From NCBI GenBank assembly GCA_039105265.1, contig JAPFFF010000017.1:2542001-2606000 (forward strand): a stretch of DNA of 64,000 nt, given 5' to 3'. Position numbers and translations under genes: made by a program. Source of the DNA: Tritrichomonas musculus. Its lineage: Eukaryota; Parabasalia; Tritrichomonadida; Tritrichomonadidae. The notes beneath the pieces were generated by a model. The model was not told the origin of the DNA. It ran no database searches and saw only the letters and a list, made by a program, of their open reading frames with translations. Below, piece by piece: positions 48,778-58,574 of this stretch (position 1 is its first letter; each line of letters begins with the position of its first letter).

Positions 48778-51411
48778 ATGACAATCCAACTTTTTCATTC
48801 AAAATTTTCATTTAATCTAATAATGCTACTTCTTTACTATTTTATTATATATTGCTCTCCTGTTGATAGGTCAAAATATAATGATTGCAACAGTACTCCA
48901 TTTTGTAAGCGGAATCGTTTTGTATCCAATCAAAATTGGGTTGCATTATCAGATTTATCAATATCAAATAATAATTCATTTTCAATACCCATATTATATG
49001 AAGAAACCCAAAACAAAGTACTTTTAAACATCAATTTTCTATTAAACAGTTGTGTTCATATAAAGATCACCAATTTTTCAGTCGAAAACGGTCCAAAACG
49101 ATACGATTGCTCAACAGAAAATTCAATTGTCAATCAAAAACTTGCCAAGCAACACAAACTCTATACTGAAGAGCGAAACTCAACCCATACAATTTTAACG
49201 GCCAACTCCATCAAAATAATAATTCAATGGCGACCGTTTATTATTTTCACCTATGAAGGTGAAACATTAAAATTAACGTTTAATAACGATAATTCAATGA
49301 TTTTTGAAGAACCAGAAGTTGACAATTATGACGATGAAAATGATTGTCAAAAAACGGTTGCTGGAACCTTTCAATTTTTTGATCGTCGAGTTCAATTCAG
49401 TGGCCTTCCTGCGCACACGTTGTCACTCAATCTTCCTGACACGACGAATCGTGAACCAATTCGTTTTTACAATACAGACATCAACCGTTTTGAAGTTGAT
49501 TCTGGCATGTCGATGTATGGCTCAATTCCGTACATAATTGGTCACTCAGGAAACAACTCGACATCCATTTTCTGGTGCAATCCTAGTGAGACGTATGCTG
49601 ATATATACAAAGACAGTGAGAATGAGAAAAAAGTGAGGTTTGTGAGTGAGACCAATTTCATTGATTTCTTTGTGTTTGTTGGAAATCATTCGTCTGTTAT
49701 TTCTGAGTTTTCATCACTGACGGGAAGAAGTCCAATGCATCAGTATTTCACATTTGGCTATCATCAATGCAGATGGACATATTACTCGTCAAATGAGATA
49801 CGTGTTGTTTCAGCCAATCTCGATGAGAAACACATTCCTCATGACGTTTTGTGGCTCGATCTTGATCACACAAATGACAAGATGTACTTCACTTTCAACA
49901 ACGATTACAAAGACATTAAAAAATTGACGAATGAAGTTGTTGACAATCAACGTCGTTTAGTTGCTCAAGTTGATCCACATCTGAAAGCAATCAATAGCTA
50001 TAAAGTATACAAAGAAGCTAGTGATCGCCACTTTTTGATAACAAAAGATCAACAACCGTTTTACGGAAATTGCTGGCCAGGAAGAAGCGTTTGGGTTGAT
50101 TTCTTTAATCCGAATGCTCGACAATGGTGGTCGAAACGGTTTAATTTCACTTTTTATGAAGGTTCATCACTTTATCTTTTTGTGTGGAACGATATGAATG
50201 AGCCAGCGGTTTTTGATGTGAAAGATTTCACCTTGCCAAAAAATTCACTTCATTTTCGTGGATTTCAAGATCGAAACATTCACAACTTATATGGTCATTT
50301 CATGGTGATATCAACTTACAACGGTGTGATAAAGCGTAACGAGGATGAGAACGAACGTGCATTTGTGTTGACACGCTCTTACTTCGCTGGCTCGCAAAAA
50401 TATTCGTTGATGTGGACAGGCGATAATACGGCGAGTTGGGAAATGCTTGGTAATAGTTTGATCATGACATTGAGCTTGAGTGTTTGTTCTTTTCCTATCA
50501 GTGGGTCGGATGTTGGCGGCTTCTTTGATTCACCCGATGAAGACCTTCTTTCTCGTTGGTATCAACTTGGCGCCTTTTGTTATCCTTTCTATCGTTGCCA
50601 TTGTCATCATTTGAGTGCAAAAAGAGAACCCGACAGATTGAAAGGCTCATATTTTGATAGAACGAAGAAAGCCATTATTGAACGTTACACTCTTCTTCCT
50701 CTTTGGTATAGTTTAATGCGTGAATGTCATGATAGTGGAAGGCCAATTGTAAGGCCAATTTGGTTTGAGTTTGAAAATGAAGACCTTCAAAATGTTGAAG
50801 ATCAATTGTTGATTGGCGATTCAATTTTGATTGCTCCTGTCGTAAATGAAGAACAATCAAAGAAAAAGGAAAGAGAAGTCACTCTTCCTGATTCTGTAAG
50901 ATGGTTTGACTTTCGTAGTTTGCAAGAAATCAAATCAAAGAGTAAAAAAATGACCGTTAAGGCTGATTTGGACGTTCCTGCATTCATTCGAGGCGGGAGA
51001 ACTTTTTGTATGAAAGAAACAATAAGAAAAAGTTCTGAGGCAATGTTCAATGATCCTTTTACTTTGATTGTGTGCTTGGATGACACTCAGAAAAGTCATG
51101 GAAAGCTTTACATCGATGACGGCCACTCATTCAATTATACTCGTGGCCAGTTTGTTTATAGATTGTTTGAATTTAAAGACGGAATCTTGATGAATTCACC
51201 TGATAATGGCAATGTGAATAACTTGTTTTATCAGGAATATTCGGTTGTGGTGAAAACAATTAAAATTGCAGGCGTTAGTGATGTCCCTCATAAAATCGTT
51301 AATGACAAAAATGGTCAAAATATGAAATTTAAGGTCAAAAAAGGAGTGATTATCATTAATGATGCTGAACTACCTGTTAAAGAAGATTGGTCTTTGAAAT
51401 TTATCATATAA
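48778..51411 (+). CDS. GH31 alpha-glucosidase, probable ER glucosidase II alpha
   Basis: 877 residues from the ATG at 48778, chosen because an Inr-like TCATTTA sits just before it; upstream in-frame ATGs at 48757 and 48763 exist. An N-terminal signal peptide (about residues 8-24, FSFNLIMLLLYYFIIYC) precedes the GH31 module. The catalytic nucleophile motif WNDMNEP has Asp472 and the acid/base motif MWTGDNTASW has Asp549. HVLWLDLDHTND-like substrate strand and PISGSDVGGFF also match. Sequence features (YGSIPYIIGH, FGYHQCRWTY) favour ER glucosidase II alpha, which trims glucose after UGGT reglucosylation in glycoprotein folding control. No beta subunit occurs here. A lysosomal or secreted GH31 enzyme is the alternative. 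Confidence 0.9.
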   Translation: MTIQLFHSKFSFNLIMLLLYYFIIYCSPVDRSKYNDCNSTPFCKRNRFVSNQNWVALSDLSISNNNSFSIPILYEETQNKVLLNINFLLNSCVHIKITNFSVENGPKRYDCSTENSIVNQKLAKQHKLYTEERNSTHTILTANSIKIIIQWRPFIIFTYEGETLKLTFNNDNSMIFEEPEVDNYDDENDCQKTVAGTFQFFDRRVQFSGLPAHTLSLNLPDTTNREPIRFYNTDINRFEVDSGMSMYGSIPYIIGHSGNNSTSIFWCNPSETYADIYKDSENEKKVRFVSETNFIDFFVFVGNHSSVISEFSSLTGRSPMHQYFTFGYHQCRWTYYSSNEIRVVSANLDEKHIPHDVLWLDLDHTNDKMYFTFNNDYKDIKKLTNEVVDNQRRLVAQVDPHLKAINSYKVYKEASDRHFLITKDQQPFYGNCWPGRSVWVDFFNPNARQWWSKRFNFTFYEGSSLYLFVWNDMNEPAVFDVKDFTLPKNSLHFRGFQDRNIHNLYGHFMVISTYNGVIKRNEDENERAFVLTRSYFAGSQKYSLMWTGDNTASWEMLGNSLIMTLSLSVCSFPISGSDVGGFFDSPDEDLLSRWYQLGAFCYPFYRCHCHHLSAKREPDRLKGSYFDRTKKAIIERYTLLPLWYSLMRECHDSGRPIVRPIWFEFENEDLQNVEDQLLIGDSILIAPVVNEEQSKKKEREVTLPDSVRWFDFRSLQEIKSKSKKMTVKADLDVPAFIRGGRTFCMKETIRKSSEAMFNDPFTLIVCLDDTQKSHGKLYIDDGHSFNYTRGQFVYRLFEFKDGILMNSPDNGNVNNLFYQEYSVVVKTIKIAGVSDVPHKIVNDKNGQNMKFKVKKGVIIINDAELPVKEDWSLKFII

Positions 51412-51638
51412 TTCATTAATAAAATTATTTAATGTTTAGTTTTTTAATTTGATAGAAATTTATATAAATAATGAAAGATTTTTATTAATAATGAAAAAAA
51501 AATCCGCAGAAAACTTTAGTTTGTAGATAATTTGATTGTATCATTTGTTTTCTTTTTGATTTTGGTCAGCAATTTTATAATACATAGATAATGACATTGC
51601 ATTTGATAACAAATTTAGAGCAAATTGATAATAATCGA

Positions 51639-53051
51639 TTAATTATTATCAATTTGAAATAGACTTAAAAAATTTTGAGCCAGTAAAGAATTTTCATCCT
51701 CCTCATCCGGATCCTCGGCTATTTTTTCAATAATAGGAAATGCGCTTGATTGGAGAAGATCAATCAATTGTGACAATTTTTGATCATCATTTGAATTATT
51801 TTTTTCACCCGTCTTCTTTGACACGAAAACTTCAACAATATGACATAAAAGGAACAAACATCCGCCTTTCATATCATATTCATCTAGGAAACGAATCAAC
51901 TCTTTTGTTAAGTTTATGTTTATCTCATTATCCCATCGATAGTAAACCATTATAGTTTCAAAATTAGACTTTTGAATTTCAAAAGACATTTTATACATTT
52001 GTCCTAGCAAAATATCGCATAAAAATGCATCAAACATTTCTATTCCTCTCCAATTGCCTTTCTGCTTTCTTAATGCTAAATTGCAAAGAAGAATTGTTTT
52101 AGATTCCTGGCATTTTAATAGAGAAAAAAGAACAGATGACATGAGGGATGGTGGTGCTATTGGGACAATTGATATTATTTCTAGAGCAAGTTGAATATTA
52201 TCTTCATCAATTGATGATTTACATTCTTCGTCTGTTTTTGATTTATTTTTATCTAAAGGATCTGAAGTTACAATTTCTTCAGGATAAGGACCACTTTTTT
52301 CTAAATTTTCAATATCAAACGCAAATATGCATTTTTTATATTTATCTATCATAAAAATAACAGGCTCATAACATTCTGGAACTTTTTTGATGGCTGAAAT
52401 CATTCCAAGTAAACAAAGAGTAATGCTTTCTGTATCGCCAGTTTCAAAACAAAATGGCATAAGAGAAAGTGTTCTTGCAAGAGATTGTGGATGATTCTCA
52501 CAAAGAATTGATAACATTTTTGAAAATTGAGGAGTGGCTTGAATGAGTTCGAGCTCTGAATGAATATCTTGATTTTCAACTAGAAATTGGCACACAGGTG
52601 GACATGAAAGCATAATCTGCGATAGAATTTGAAGTCCTGATGTAATTTCATCTTTAACTGCTGACTCTAATAACGAATAAAAAAAGGATAATATTTGTTC
52701 GTTCGCTGCGTAAACTTTTGCAGGGAAAAAATCAGAATTAGAGCAGCATGAAAAAACTAAAACTGCTTTCGTCTTTATTTTACCTTCTGGCGTTTTAAGA
52801 AGTTGCTCTAAAAATTGATCGTATGGAAAAACTTTACAAAAAGCTTCAAATTGTTCATCAGTACATTGAGAATGTAAATAATCATTTAAATCATCAAGAG
52901 AGGATTCAGCGGTGATTGGGTTATCAGAAAAACAATTATTTATTAACTTGGTTGGAATAAATGTCTTTTCTGATGATATCGATTGTAAATTGTCATCATC
53001 ATTTTCAATTCTCGTCATAAATCTGATGGAATTAAGCTCATGCAGATTCAT
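51639..53051 (-). CDS. Hypothetical helical (armadillo/HEAT-like) protein
   Basis: A 470-residue protein of repeated helix pairs (TKAVLVFSCCSNSDFFPAKV, LLESAVKDEITSGLQILSQI, SITLCLLGMISAIKKVPECY), suggestive of an armadillo- or HEAT-type solenoid, with a charged disordered loop (about 265-290, DKNKSKTDEECKSS) in the middle. There is no signal peptide or membrane span. The C-terminus is acidic (EDPDEEDEN). No family is recognised; trichomonads have many such helical proteins. Its long 5' intergenic region contains no further gene. Confidence 0.7.
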   Translation of the reverse strand: MNLHELNSIRFMTRIENDDDNLQSISSEKTFIPTKLINNCFSDNPITAESSLDDLNDYLHSQCTDEQFEAFCKVFPYDQFLEQLLKTPEGKIKTKAVLVFSCCSNSDFFPAKVYAANEQILSFFYSLLESAVKDEITSGLQILSQIMLSCPPVCQFLVENQDIHSELELIQATPQFSKMLSILCENHPQSLARTLSLMPFCFETGDTESITLCLLGMISAIKKVPECYEPVIFMIDKYKKCIFAFDIENLEKSGPYPEEIVTSDPLDKNKSKTDEECKSSIDEDNIQLALEIISIVPIAPPSLMSSVLFSLLKCQESKTILLCNLALRKQKGNWRGIEMFDAFLCDILLGQMYKMSFEIQKSNFETIMVYYRWDNEININLTKELIRFLDEYDMKGGCLFLLCHIVEVFVSKKTGEKNNSNDDQKLSQLIDLLQSSAFPIIEKIAEDPDEEDENSLLAQNFLSLFQIDNN

Positions 53052-53936
53052 TATTTTTAAAAATTAAAAATATTTCTAAAAATTTGATGCATTTTAAAAA
53101 AACATTTAAATATCTATTAGAAAACCAAAAAAAATTTCCTAAGCTTATCTTAATTGTATATTTTCACTGAAAGCATACACTGGTTCGAATAATTTACAAA
53201 CCTAATTTTTTTATTTCAAAATAAAGATTAATGTTTTTGAATAGTTTTTTGTTTTTTAATGATGACACATTATATATGCTAATGCTTGAATTCTGTAAAT
53301 TGATTATGATCATTTGAAAAACAGTAAAATAACCAAAATTTTTAGAAAATATTCATAATTTCAATGTTTACCAGCCAAAATACAGTAGCACAATACAAAT
53401 GAGATACAGTCATAGAATTTTAGGTTTTAGAGCTTACAATTTTTTATTTACCAAAATTAAATTCGAAGCAGCATTTGATAATTTCTTTGATACCAAAGAT
53501 TACAAACAATTAAACAAAACACTTGTATAAATATTATTTTAATAGTGTCAATATTGCGGAAAACATTAATGATTATTAATTATACCCTACCCAAGTCATC
53601 AATACGTGATTTGATGGATTTTGATCATTAAAATCATTTTTCAATTGTTTGATATATATATTAACTTCAAATCGTTTCATATAACTAACCAAACATGAAC
53701 TCATGATCATTACAGAATACATGACAGAGGAAAAGACTAAAAAAATCACTTGCTTGAACTTGACGAAGAAATGTATATCATATTATCAGATATATCAGAC
53801 GAGATGCACAACTCACGTAATGGCAGCATTGCCCACGAGTTTTAATATTACAATTTTTATTATCTTTAAAAATCAAATTATCATTCATTTGTATTTATTT
53901 GATCTCGATAAAACATATTTAAAATTATAATTTATT
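53052..53936. other. Intergenic; faint coding relic near 53.74-53.85 kb
   Basis: AT-rich spacer with no intact gene. A 75-codon plus frame (53703-53930) overlaps another frame that reads LLELDEEMYIILSDISDEMH and NSRNGSIAHEF before a stop near 53.84 kb; the second translation looks more protein-like and may be a decayed exon-length fragment. Not enough remains to name it. Confidence 0.35.
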
Positions 53937-55691
53937 TTATTCAATTTTATTTCCAGCGTTGTTAATATAATACATGATCCCAAAAACAGCAGAAAAAGAA
54001 ACTATGAAAAATATAACGAGAAAAACTTTGAAATTCGTTGTTGCAAGTCTAGAAGGGATGCTTGTCCTAGTTGGCTTTTTGTGAACAATTGAATTGTCAT
54101 CTTCTTTCTCCTTCTTTTCTTTCTTACTTTCGTCTCTAGGCTTCCGTTTATTATCATCATCATTGCTGCTTGTTTCATCTGTCTTAATTGCTTTCACATC
54201 ATTGCTTTCAGCTTCATCTTGCTTGCTCCTTTTTTCACTCGTTTTGCTATCATCTGTCTTATTCGTTTCAGTATCGTCAAGTTTAGGATTTTCATTTGCT
54301 TCGGCTTCATTATTTGCATTGTTCTCATTATTTGCATTGTTCTCATTATTATCTTCATTTTGCTTGCTGCTTTTTTCGCTCGTTTTGCTATCATCTGTCT
54401 TATTCGTTTCAGCATCGTCAAGTTTAGGATTTTCATTTGCCTCAGCTTCATCATTAGCATTGTTCTCATTATTATTATTGTTCTCATTATTATCTTCATC
54501 TTGTTTGCTGCTTTTGTCACTTGTTTTGCTATCGTCTTTGCTCTTGCTTTTATCGCCAGCATCATCAAGATTAGGAATTTCATTTGCTCCAGCCTCATCG
54601 CCATTGTTTTTATCGCTCTCTACAGCATCATTCTTCTTATCAATTTTCTCATCATTAACATTTTTATTAATCTCAACAATCTTCTCTCTTTTGACTCTTC
54701 TTTCAACGATAGGAAAGAGAGGAGACAGGTCGTATTTTGCCATTTGATCGGTTGTTCCGTTAACCGCTTTTGACACCTTTGAAAAGAATTTATTATTTCT
54801 CAAAACGTTTACTAGTATTAAGAAGCTAGTTTTATTTGCATTAGAAATGGCAAAAGCAGGCAAGTTGGCCTTATTAAAAGAAAATTTTGGAAACAATTTC
54901 ATGAAGTAATCAGAGTCAATTTTACAAAGCGCGAAATCATTGAAAAAAGGCTTAATTTCTTTCAGAAAAGACATGTATTCAGAATGCGACGAATGAATTA
55001 ATAATCCAATTCTTTTATTCGAATAAGAAGCCTCACTATAATTCCACTCACCGAACGGAGTTAACATGAAATCTCTCATGAAATCAATCAAAGAATTAAC
55101 GTCTTTTTGTCCTTCAAATTTGACTGAATTTTCAGATGACGAAAGAGCAACAAAACTCTCAATCTTAGAGGATGTTGAATTGATATATAAATGTGGCTTA
55201 GCTTGTGGATAAACATCAATGATCTTTTGGAGAGTTTTGCATTTTTTGTCACTTTTTTCATCGTTGGTCAAAATAAAGGCGGGATATTTTTGATCAAAAT
55301 CGGACTGATAGACAGCGCATGGTATGGAATAATCTATTCTTTTCACTCTTTCTGCTTCTTCTACAAATGATTCAATGGTTCGTTTGGGAGAAAATTCTTT
55401 GGAGCGTCCTCGTGATATTATGATAAATGTAGGATAGCCGTTGTAGGAAAATAGAGATTTGCATTCACTTCTGTGCTCTATGGCATTGCATTCTCCAATT
55501 AAAATTTTTGAGTCAGTTTCATATGTTTCCATTAATTCAATCCAGGTTGGATGGACTGCTGTACAATGAGGACAATGCGGTGAGTAAATTAGCATAAGAA
55601 CAGGAATTTTATAGCTTTCTTCCAAAACACTCTTGGCATTAGTTTTATTTACAACTAATACATAAGAAAGGCAGAAATATAGTAAAATCAT
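53937..55691 (-). CDS. Membrane-anchored PDI-like thioredoxin-fold protein
   Basis: A 584-residue type I membrane protein: signal peptide (about 1-19), a thioredoxin domain with active site YSPHCPHCTAVHP (Cys40-Pro-His-Cys43), a second, Cys-poor thioredoxin-like region to about 330, a low-complexity acidic and Lys/Asn-rich linker (about 350-540) and a C-terminal span (about 552-574, FLVIFFIVSFSAVFGIMYYI) with a short tail. The linker repeats a unit of about 30 residues three times (EANENPKLDDAETNKTDDSK, then TSEKSSKQNEDNNENN). The CPHC motif is that of oxidative PDI/DsbA types, so it is likely a disulfide oxidase or isomerase in the ER. There is no KDEL, in line with membrane anchoring. Confidence 0.8.
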   Translation of the reverse strand: MILLYFCLSYVLVVNKTNAKSVLEESYKIPVLMLIYSPHCPHCTAVHPTWIELMETYETDSKILIGECNAIEHRSECKSLFSYNGYPTFIIISRGRSKEFSPKRTIESFVEEAERVKRIDYSIPCAVYQSDFDQKYPAFILTNDEKSDKKCKTLQKIIDVYPQAKPHLYINSTSSKIESFVALSSSENSVKFEGQKDVNSLIDFMRDFMLTPFGEWNYSEASYSNKRIGLLIHSSHSEYMSFLKEIKPFFNDFALCKIDSDYFMKLFPKFSFNKANLPAFAISNANKTSFLILVNVLRNNKFFSKVSKAVNGTTDQMAKYDLSPLFPIVERRVKREKIVEINKNVNDEKIDKKNDAVESDKNNGDEAGANEIPNLDDAGDKSKSKDDSKTSDKSSKQDEDNNENNNNNENNANDEAEANENPKLDDAETNKTDDSKTSEKSSKQNEDNNENNANNENNANNEAEANENPKLDDTETNKTDDSKTSEKRSKQDEAESNDVKAIKTDETSSNDDDNKRKPRDESKKEKKEKEDDNSIVHKKPTRTSIPSRLATTNFKVFLVIFFIVSFSAVFGIMYYINNAGNKIE

Positions 55692-56248
55692 TTTTTATTT
55701 CTGACATTTGATATGAAAATTTTTTATTCAAATGTAAATTTTTAATATCTTGCTTTATAACCAAAATTTAATTTATAAAAATCAAATTTAAGTTAGAAAA
55801 AGATTTTTATAGAATCATTGAATCATTTAAAGGTATTTTTTTTTTTTAATGTACCAATTTTTTAACTATTCTTAAACCCGGAGATGAGGTATCGTTGTCC
55901 TAGCTCAATTCCCTCTAAGTTGTATGGAGTACTGGCAAAAATATAAACAGGTTTCTTTTATTTTCACCTTTTGGCTAATTTTTTTTATGAATGTTTTTCA
56001 CTTTTTGAATGCTCATCAGAAAAGACGGACAATATAAGTAGTTAATCCTTATTATAATTACTGTTGCAAAGACTATTATAGTCATAATTATTATATCATC
56101 AGCCTTGTTTTGTATTTTGATGAAACAGATGTTGAATATTTCCAAAAAAATATCTAAAAAAAATGATATCAAAACACATGCTAAAGTTTATAACGTTTTT
56201 TTTTTTTTAATTAATTATCAATTTATCTTTATCAAAAGATAAATAAAA
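55692..56248. other. Spacer with a small coding relic
   Basis: On the minus strand, 55870-55957 reads KPVYIFASTPYNLEGIELGQ then RYLISGFKNS before a stop, in a patch less AT-rich than its flanks. It appears to be a short fragment of a lost gene of unknown family. A 65-codon minus frame at 55975-56172 is hydrophobic and low-complexity and is not called. Confidence 0.35.
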
Positions 56249-56653
56249 TTATTGAATGCAGCATATCCTTTGTTTTTCATCTTGAGGACTGGCATCATTG
56301 TAAATAAGATTTTTAAGTCTATTTTTTTCTACAACAATATCCTTAAGAATCGTTTCAAGAATATATTTGAATGCTTGCTCAACATTATTTCCATTTTTAG
56401 CAGAAACATCGAATTATTTTGTGTTATGCTTTTTTTCAATTGCAGCAATATCATCATCACTAACTTGATGTTCAAGATCACATTTATTTCCCAAAAGAAC
56501 CGATTTCTTTGATCCTGTCAATCTTATCATATCGTCAAATATTTCATCAGCACGAGTTAATGAACTTTGTTCAGTCATATCAAAAACAATAACAAATCCA
56601 TCTGCTTGATAATAATATGATTTTGCTAGATTTTGATATCTTTCAAACCACAA
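56249..56653 (-). pseudogene. Rab-family small GTPase pseudogene
   Basis: The minus strand reads WFERYQNLAKSYYYQADGFV then IVFDMTEQSSLTRADEIFDD (switch II and beta-4 to alpha-3 of a Rab), LLGNKCDLEHQ (G4, NKCDL), then after one in-frame TAA at 56414-56416 the frame continues with FDVSAKNGNNVEQAFKYILE (G5, SAK) to a C-terminal CCIQ, a plausible Rab prenylation site. The first ~60 residues, including the P-loop and switch I, are gone; the frame opens without an ATG. So it is a truncated pseudogene with one stop, probably recent because the rest is well kept. Confidence 0.8.
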
Positions 56654-56977
56654 ATATTAATTTTTTTTTGTGTGAACTTAATTTTGAAATATCTTGATAT
56701 TTAAATTATTTTGTTCATATATAATATATGTACTTCGAAAAATATAAGTATTTCTTAAAACTATGCTTAAATAATTTTAATTTGCATAATTATTTTTTAG
56801 TTTTGCTTTGATGCATATCTAGAAAAATATATGAATGCAAATAATTTGCAGGTTATAAAGAATGATTACGTTTACGGCTTCAAATGCAATTTTAAAAATA
56901 TATCAGATATAGATATTTGGTAAATAAAATATCTTATAAAATATGATTTGAAAATAAATAAGAAGTTTTGGTTTTTT

Positions 56978-57259
56978 TTATTCAGATTGTTGAATTGCTA
57001 CTATATTATTCCACGGAAGGAAAATATGGCGGTTTGGAAATACAACTGGTTCACAGTCTTCATCAGTATATATGATCGTATAGTTTTTAATTACAACTCC
57101 AGTATCATTCCAAGGCCCAATATGCCCATTAATTCTTAAAATATCTTTGAGTTTAATCCAAACCGTTACTTCGGCTTTAGCATATTCATTCATGATGTCA
57201 GAAATGGAAGTATTCTTACAACTTTCCAAAGGATTAACAGGAATTGAAGATCTGGACAT
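56978..57259 (-). CDS. LSm/Sm-like small protein
   Basis: This 93-residue protein fits the Sm fold: an N-terminal helix (ISDIMNEYAKA), the Sm1 motif VTVWIKLKDILRINGHI followed by NDTGVVIKNYTIIYTD, and an Sm2-like end NRHIFLPWNNIVAIQQ (family: I/L-x-x-x-V/I-x-I-R-G-x-N-I-x-x-I). The RG of Sm2 is replaced by PW, so it is a divergent member. The first residues and the leading helix are reminiscent of SmE. LSm rings handle snRNA or mRNA decay. It is the only intact gene in a cluster of relics between 55.7 and 59.8 kb. Confidence 0.6.
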   Translation of the reverse strand: MSRSSIPVNPLESCKNTSISDIMNEYAKAEVTVWIKLKDILRINGHIGPWNDTGVVIKNYTIIYTDEDCEPVVFPNRHIFLPWNNIVAIQQSE

Positions 57260-57441
57260 TCCAAATAAAAAATGATCAGTTAACTTTTAATAAAAAACTG
57301 AAAAAATATTAGATTTTATAATTGTGAAAAAGTTTGATTTTTAAAAGAATGATCGAATTTCACTTCATTTCACATTTTATTTGAAAAATGTTAGATTAAT
57401 TCAACTTTCAATATCATGAATAAAATAAAAGAAATTCTCTC

Positions 57442-57740
57442 TAGAGTGAGGAGAATTATATGTAAACTGGAGAATAATATGTAAACCCTACAGAAAAAAT
57501 TTAAGATATACAATTTATTTAAATTGATTAATAGAAATTTCATATAGTTTTTTTGAAAAAAATTGATAAAAAAACTCTAAATTATCTTTATTAGTTTTTG
57601 TTTTTGTAATATAGTATATGGTGATTCAAATTAAATTGATAATGTATATTAATAAAACTAACTAAAAAAATTTGAATATGCTTTTCTCCTTAATTTCTAA
57701 ACTTTTTCGGAAGCGTTTACATATTATTCTCCTCACTCTA
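57442..57740. mobile_element. MITE-like element, 299 bp, 26-bp inverted ends, TA boundary
   Basis: The left end at 57442-57467 starts TAGAGTGAGGAGAAT and the right end at 57715-57740 is its complement with one mismatch over 26 bp. Taking the first and last TA as target duplication, the terminal repeats begin GAGTGAGGAG, in the style of Tc1/mariner-type elements. The left end repeats its inner part (GGAGAATAATATGTAAAC follows directly). The interior is AT-rich and encodes nothing. A non-autonomous miniature element mobilised by a transposase elsewhere is the best reading. Confidence 0.75.
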
Positions 57741-58204
57741 TTTTTCATTTCTAATTGCTATTTGTCCAAAATTGTATAATTTACATATTTTTTCTTTATT
57801 TTATGTTCAAAAAGTATTTAAATACTATTTAAAGCTTTTTGCTTTTTGTAATATATATATATATATATTATGCCCAGAAAAATACAAAAAGCTTAAATCA
57901 ATATCGAATCATATAACTGTGATTAAGTATTCATAAACATAAAATACTTAAACTCTATTTTCAAAGATGCATTTTTACAAAGGTAATGAAAACTATCCCA
58001 GCAAATCTGTCTGAAGACAAAATAAAAAATACATTACTTTTCAGGCTATCTTTTTTTGGCACAGGCATCTATTATCGGGCAATGCTCAAACATTGCCAGA
58101 AAAATTTTAAAATATAAAGTTCTATGAAACTATTTTCATGTTGAATTCTAAAATAAAAATATCAAATTTTGATTCATTAATTTCAAATATATATTATATA
58201 TTTG

Positions 58205-58571
58205 TCAATTCCAATTTATAATAATTAGATTAAAATAATTTATACACGATTTAAAAGTCATATCAGATGATTTTCTGATTGAAGTTTTCAACAAAATCGA
58301 TATAAATAAATAAAAGGTATTTTTATTTTTTGCTGATTGTTTACAAAGAAAATAAATGAATATTCTGATTATCGGCCATTTCAGTATGAAATGCATACCA
58401 TAAAATAAGACAATTATCAGGAATAATTGGACAGCTATATTTTGGCCTTGATTTTGAAATATTGGGCAGATGATCAATTCAATGAATTTTTGTATCAAAT
58501 TCATATTTTGAAATCTTTGGCATCTGCCCATTTCTCTCATTTAATAGGGGTACTGATCACCCAAAACAGAA
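58205..58571. other. Degenerate repeat fragment and doubtful 111-codon frame
   Basis: The sequence at about 58234-58310 matches 58988-59060 at roughly 75% by eye; shared words include AAAAGTCATA, TCTGATTGA and TTCAACAAAATCGATA. The 111-codon minus frame over it (58205-58540) is in a different frame from the protein-like reading YIDFVENFNQK, so I do not call it a gene. It is probably an older copy of the relic described at 58910-59105. Confidence 0.35.
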
Positions 58572-58574
58572 TTT

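Noticed and set aside
53703-53930. 75-codon plus frame
   Set aside because: A competing frame over the same bases looks more protein-like, and no start signal or family supports it.
54094-54773. Hydrophobic plus-strand frames of 184-217 codons
   Set aside because: They are antisense shadows of the acidic repeat in the PDI-like gene.
58205-58540. 111-codon minus frame as a gene
   Set aside because: Composition is non-coding and it overlaps a relic readable in a different frame.
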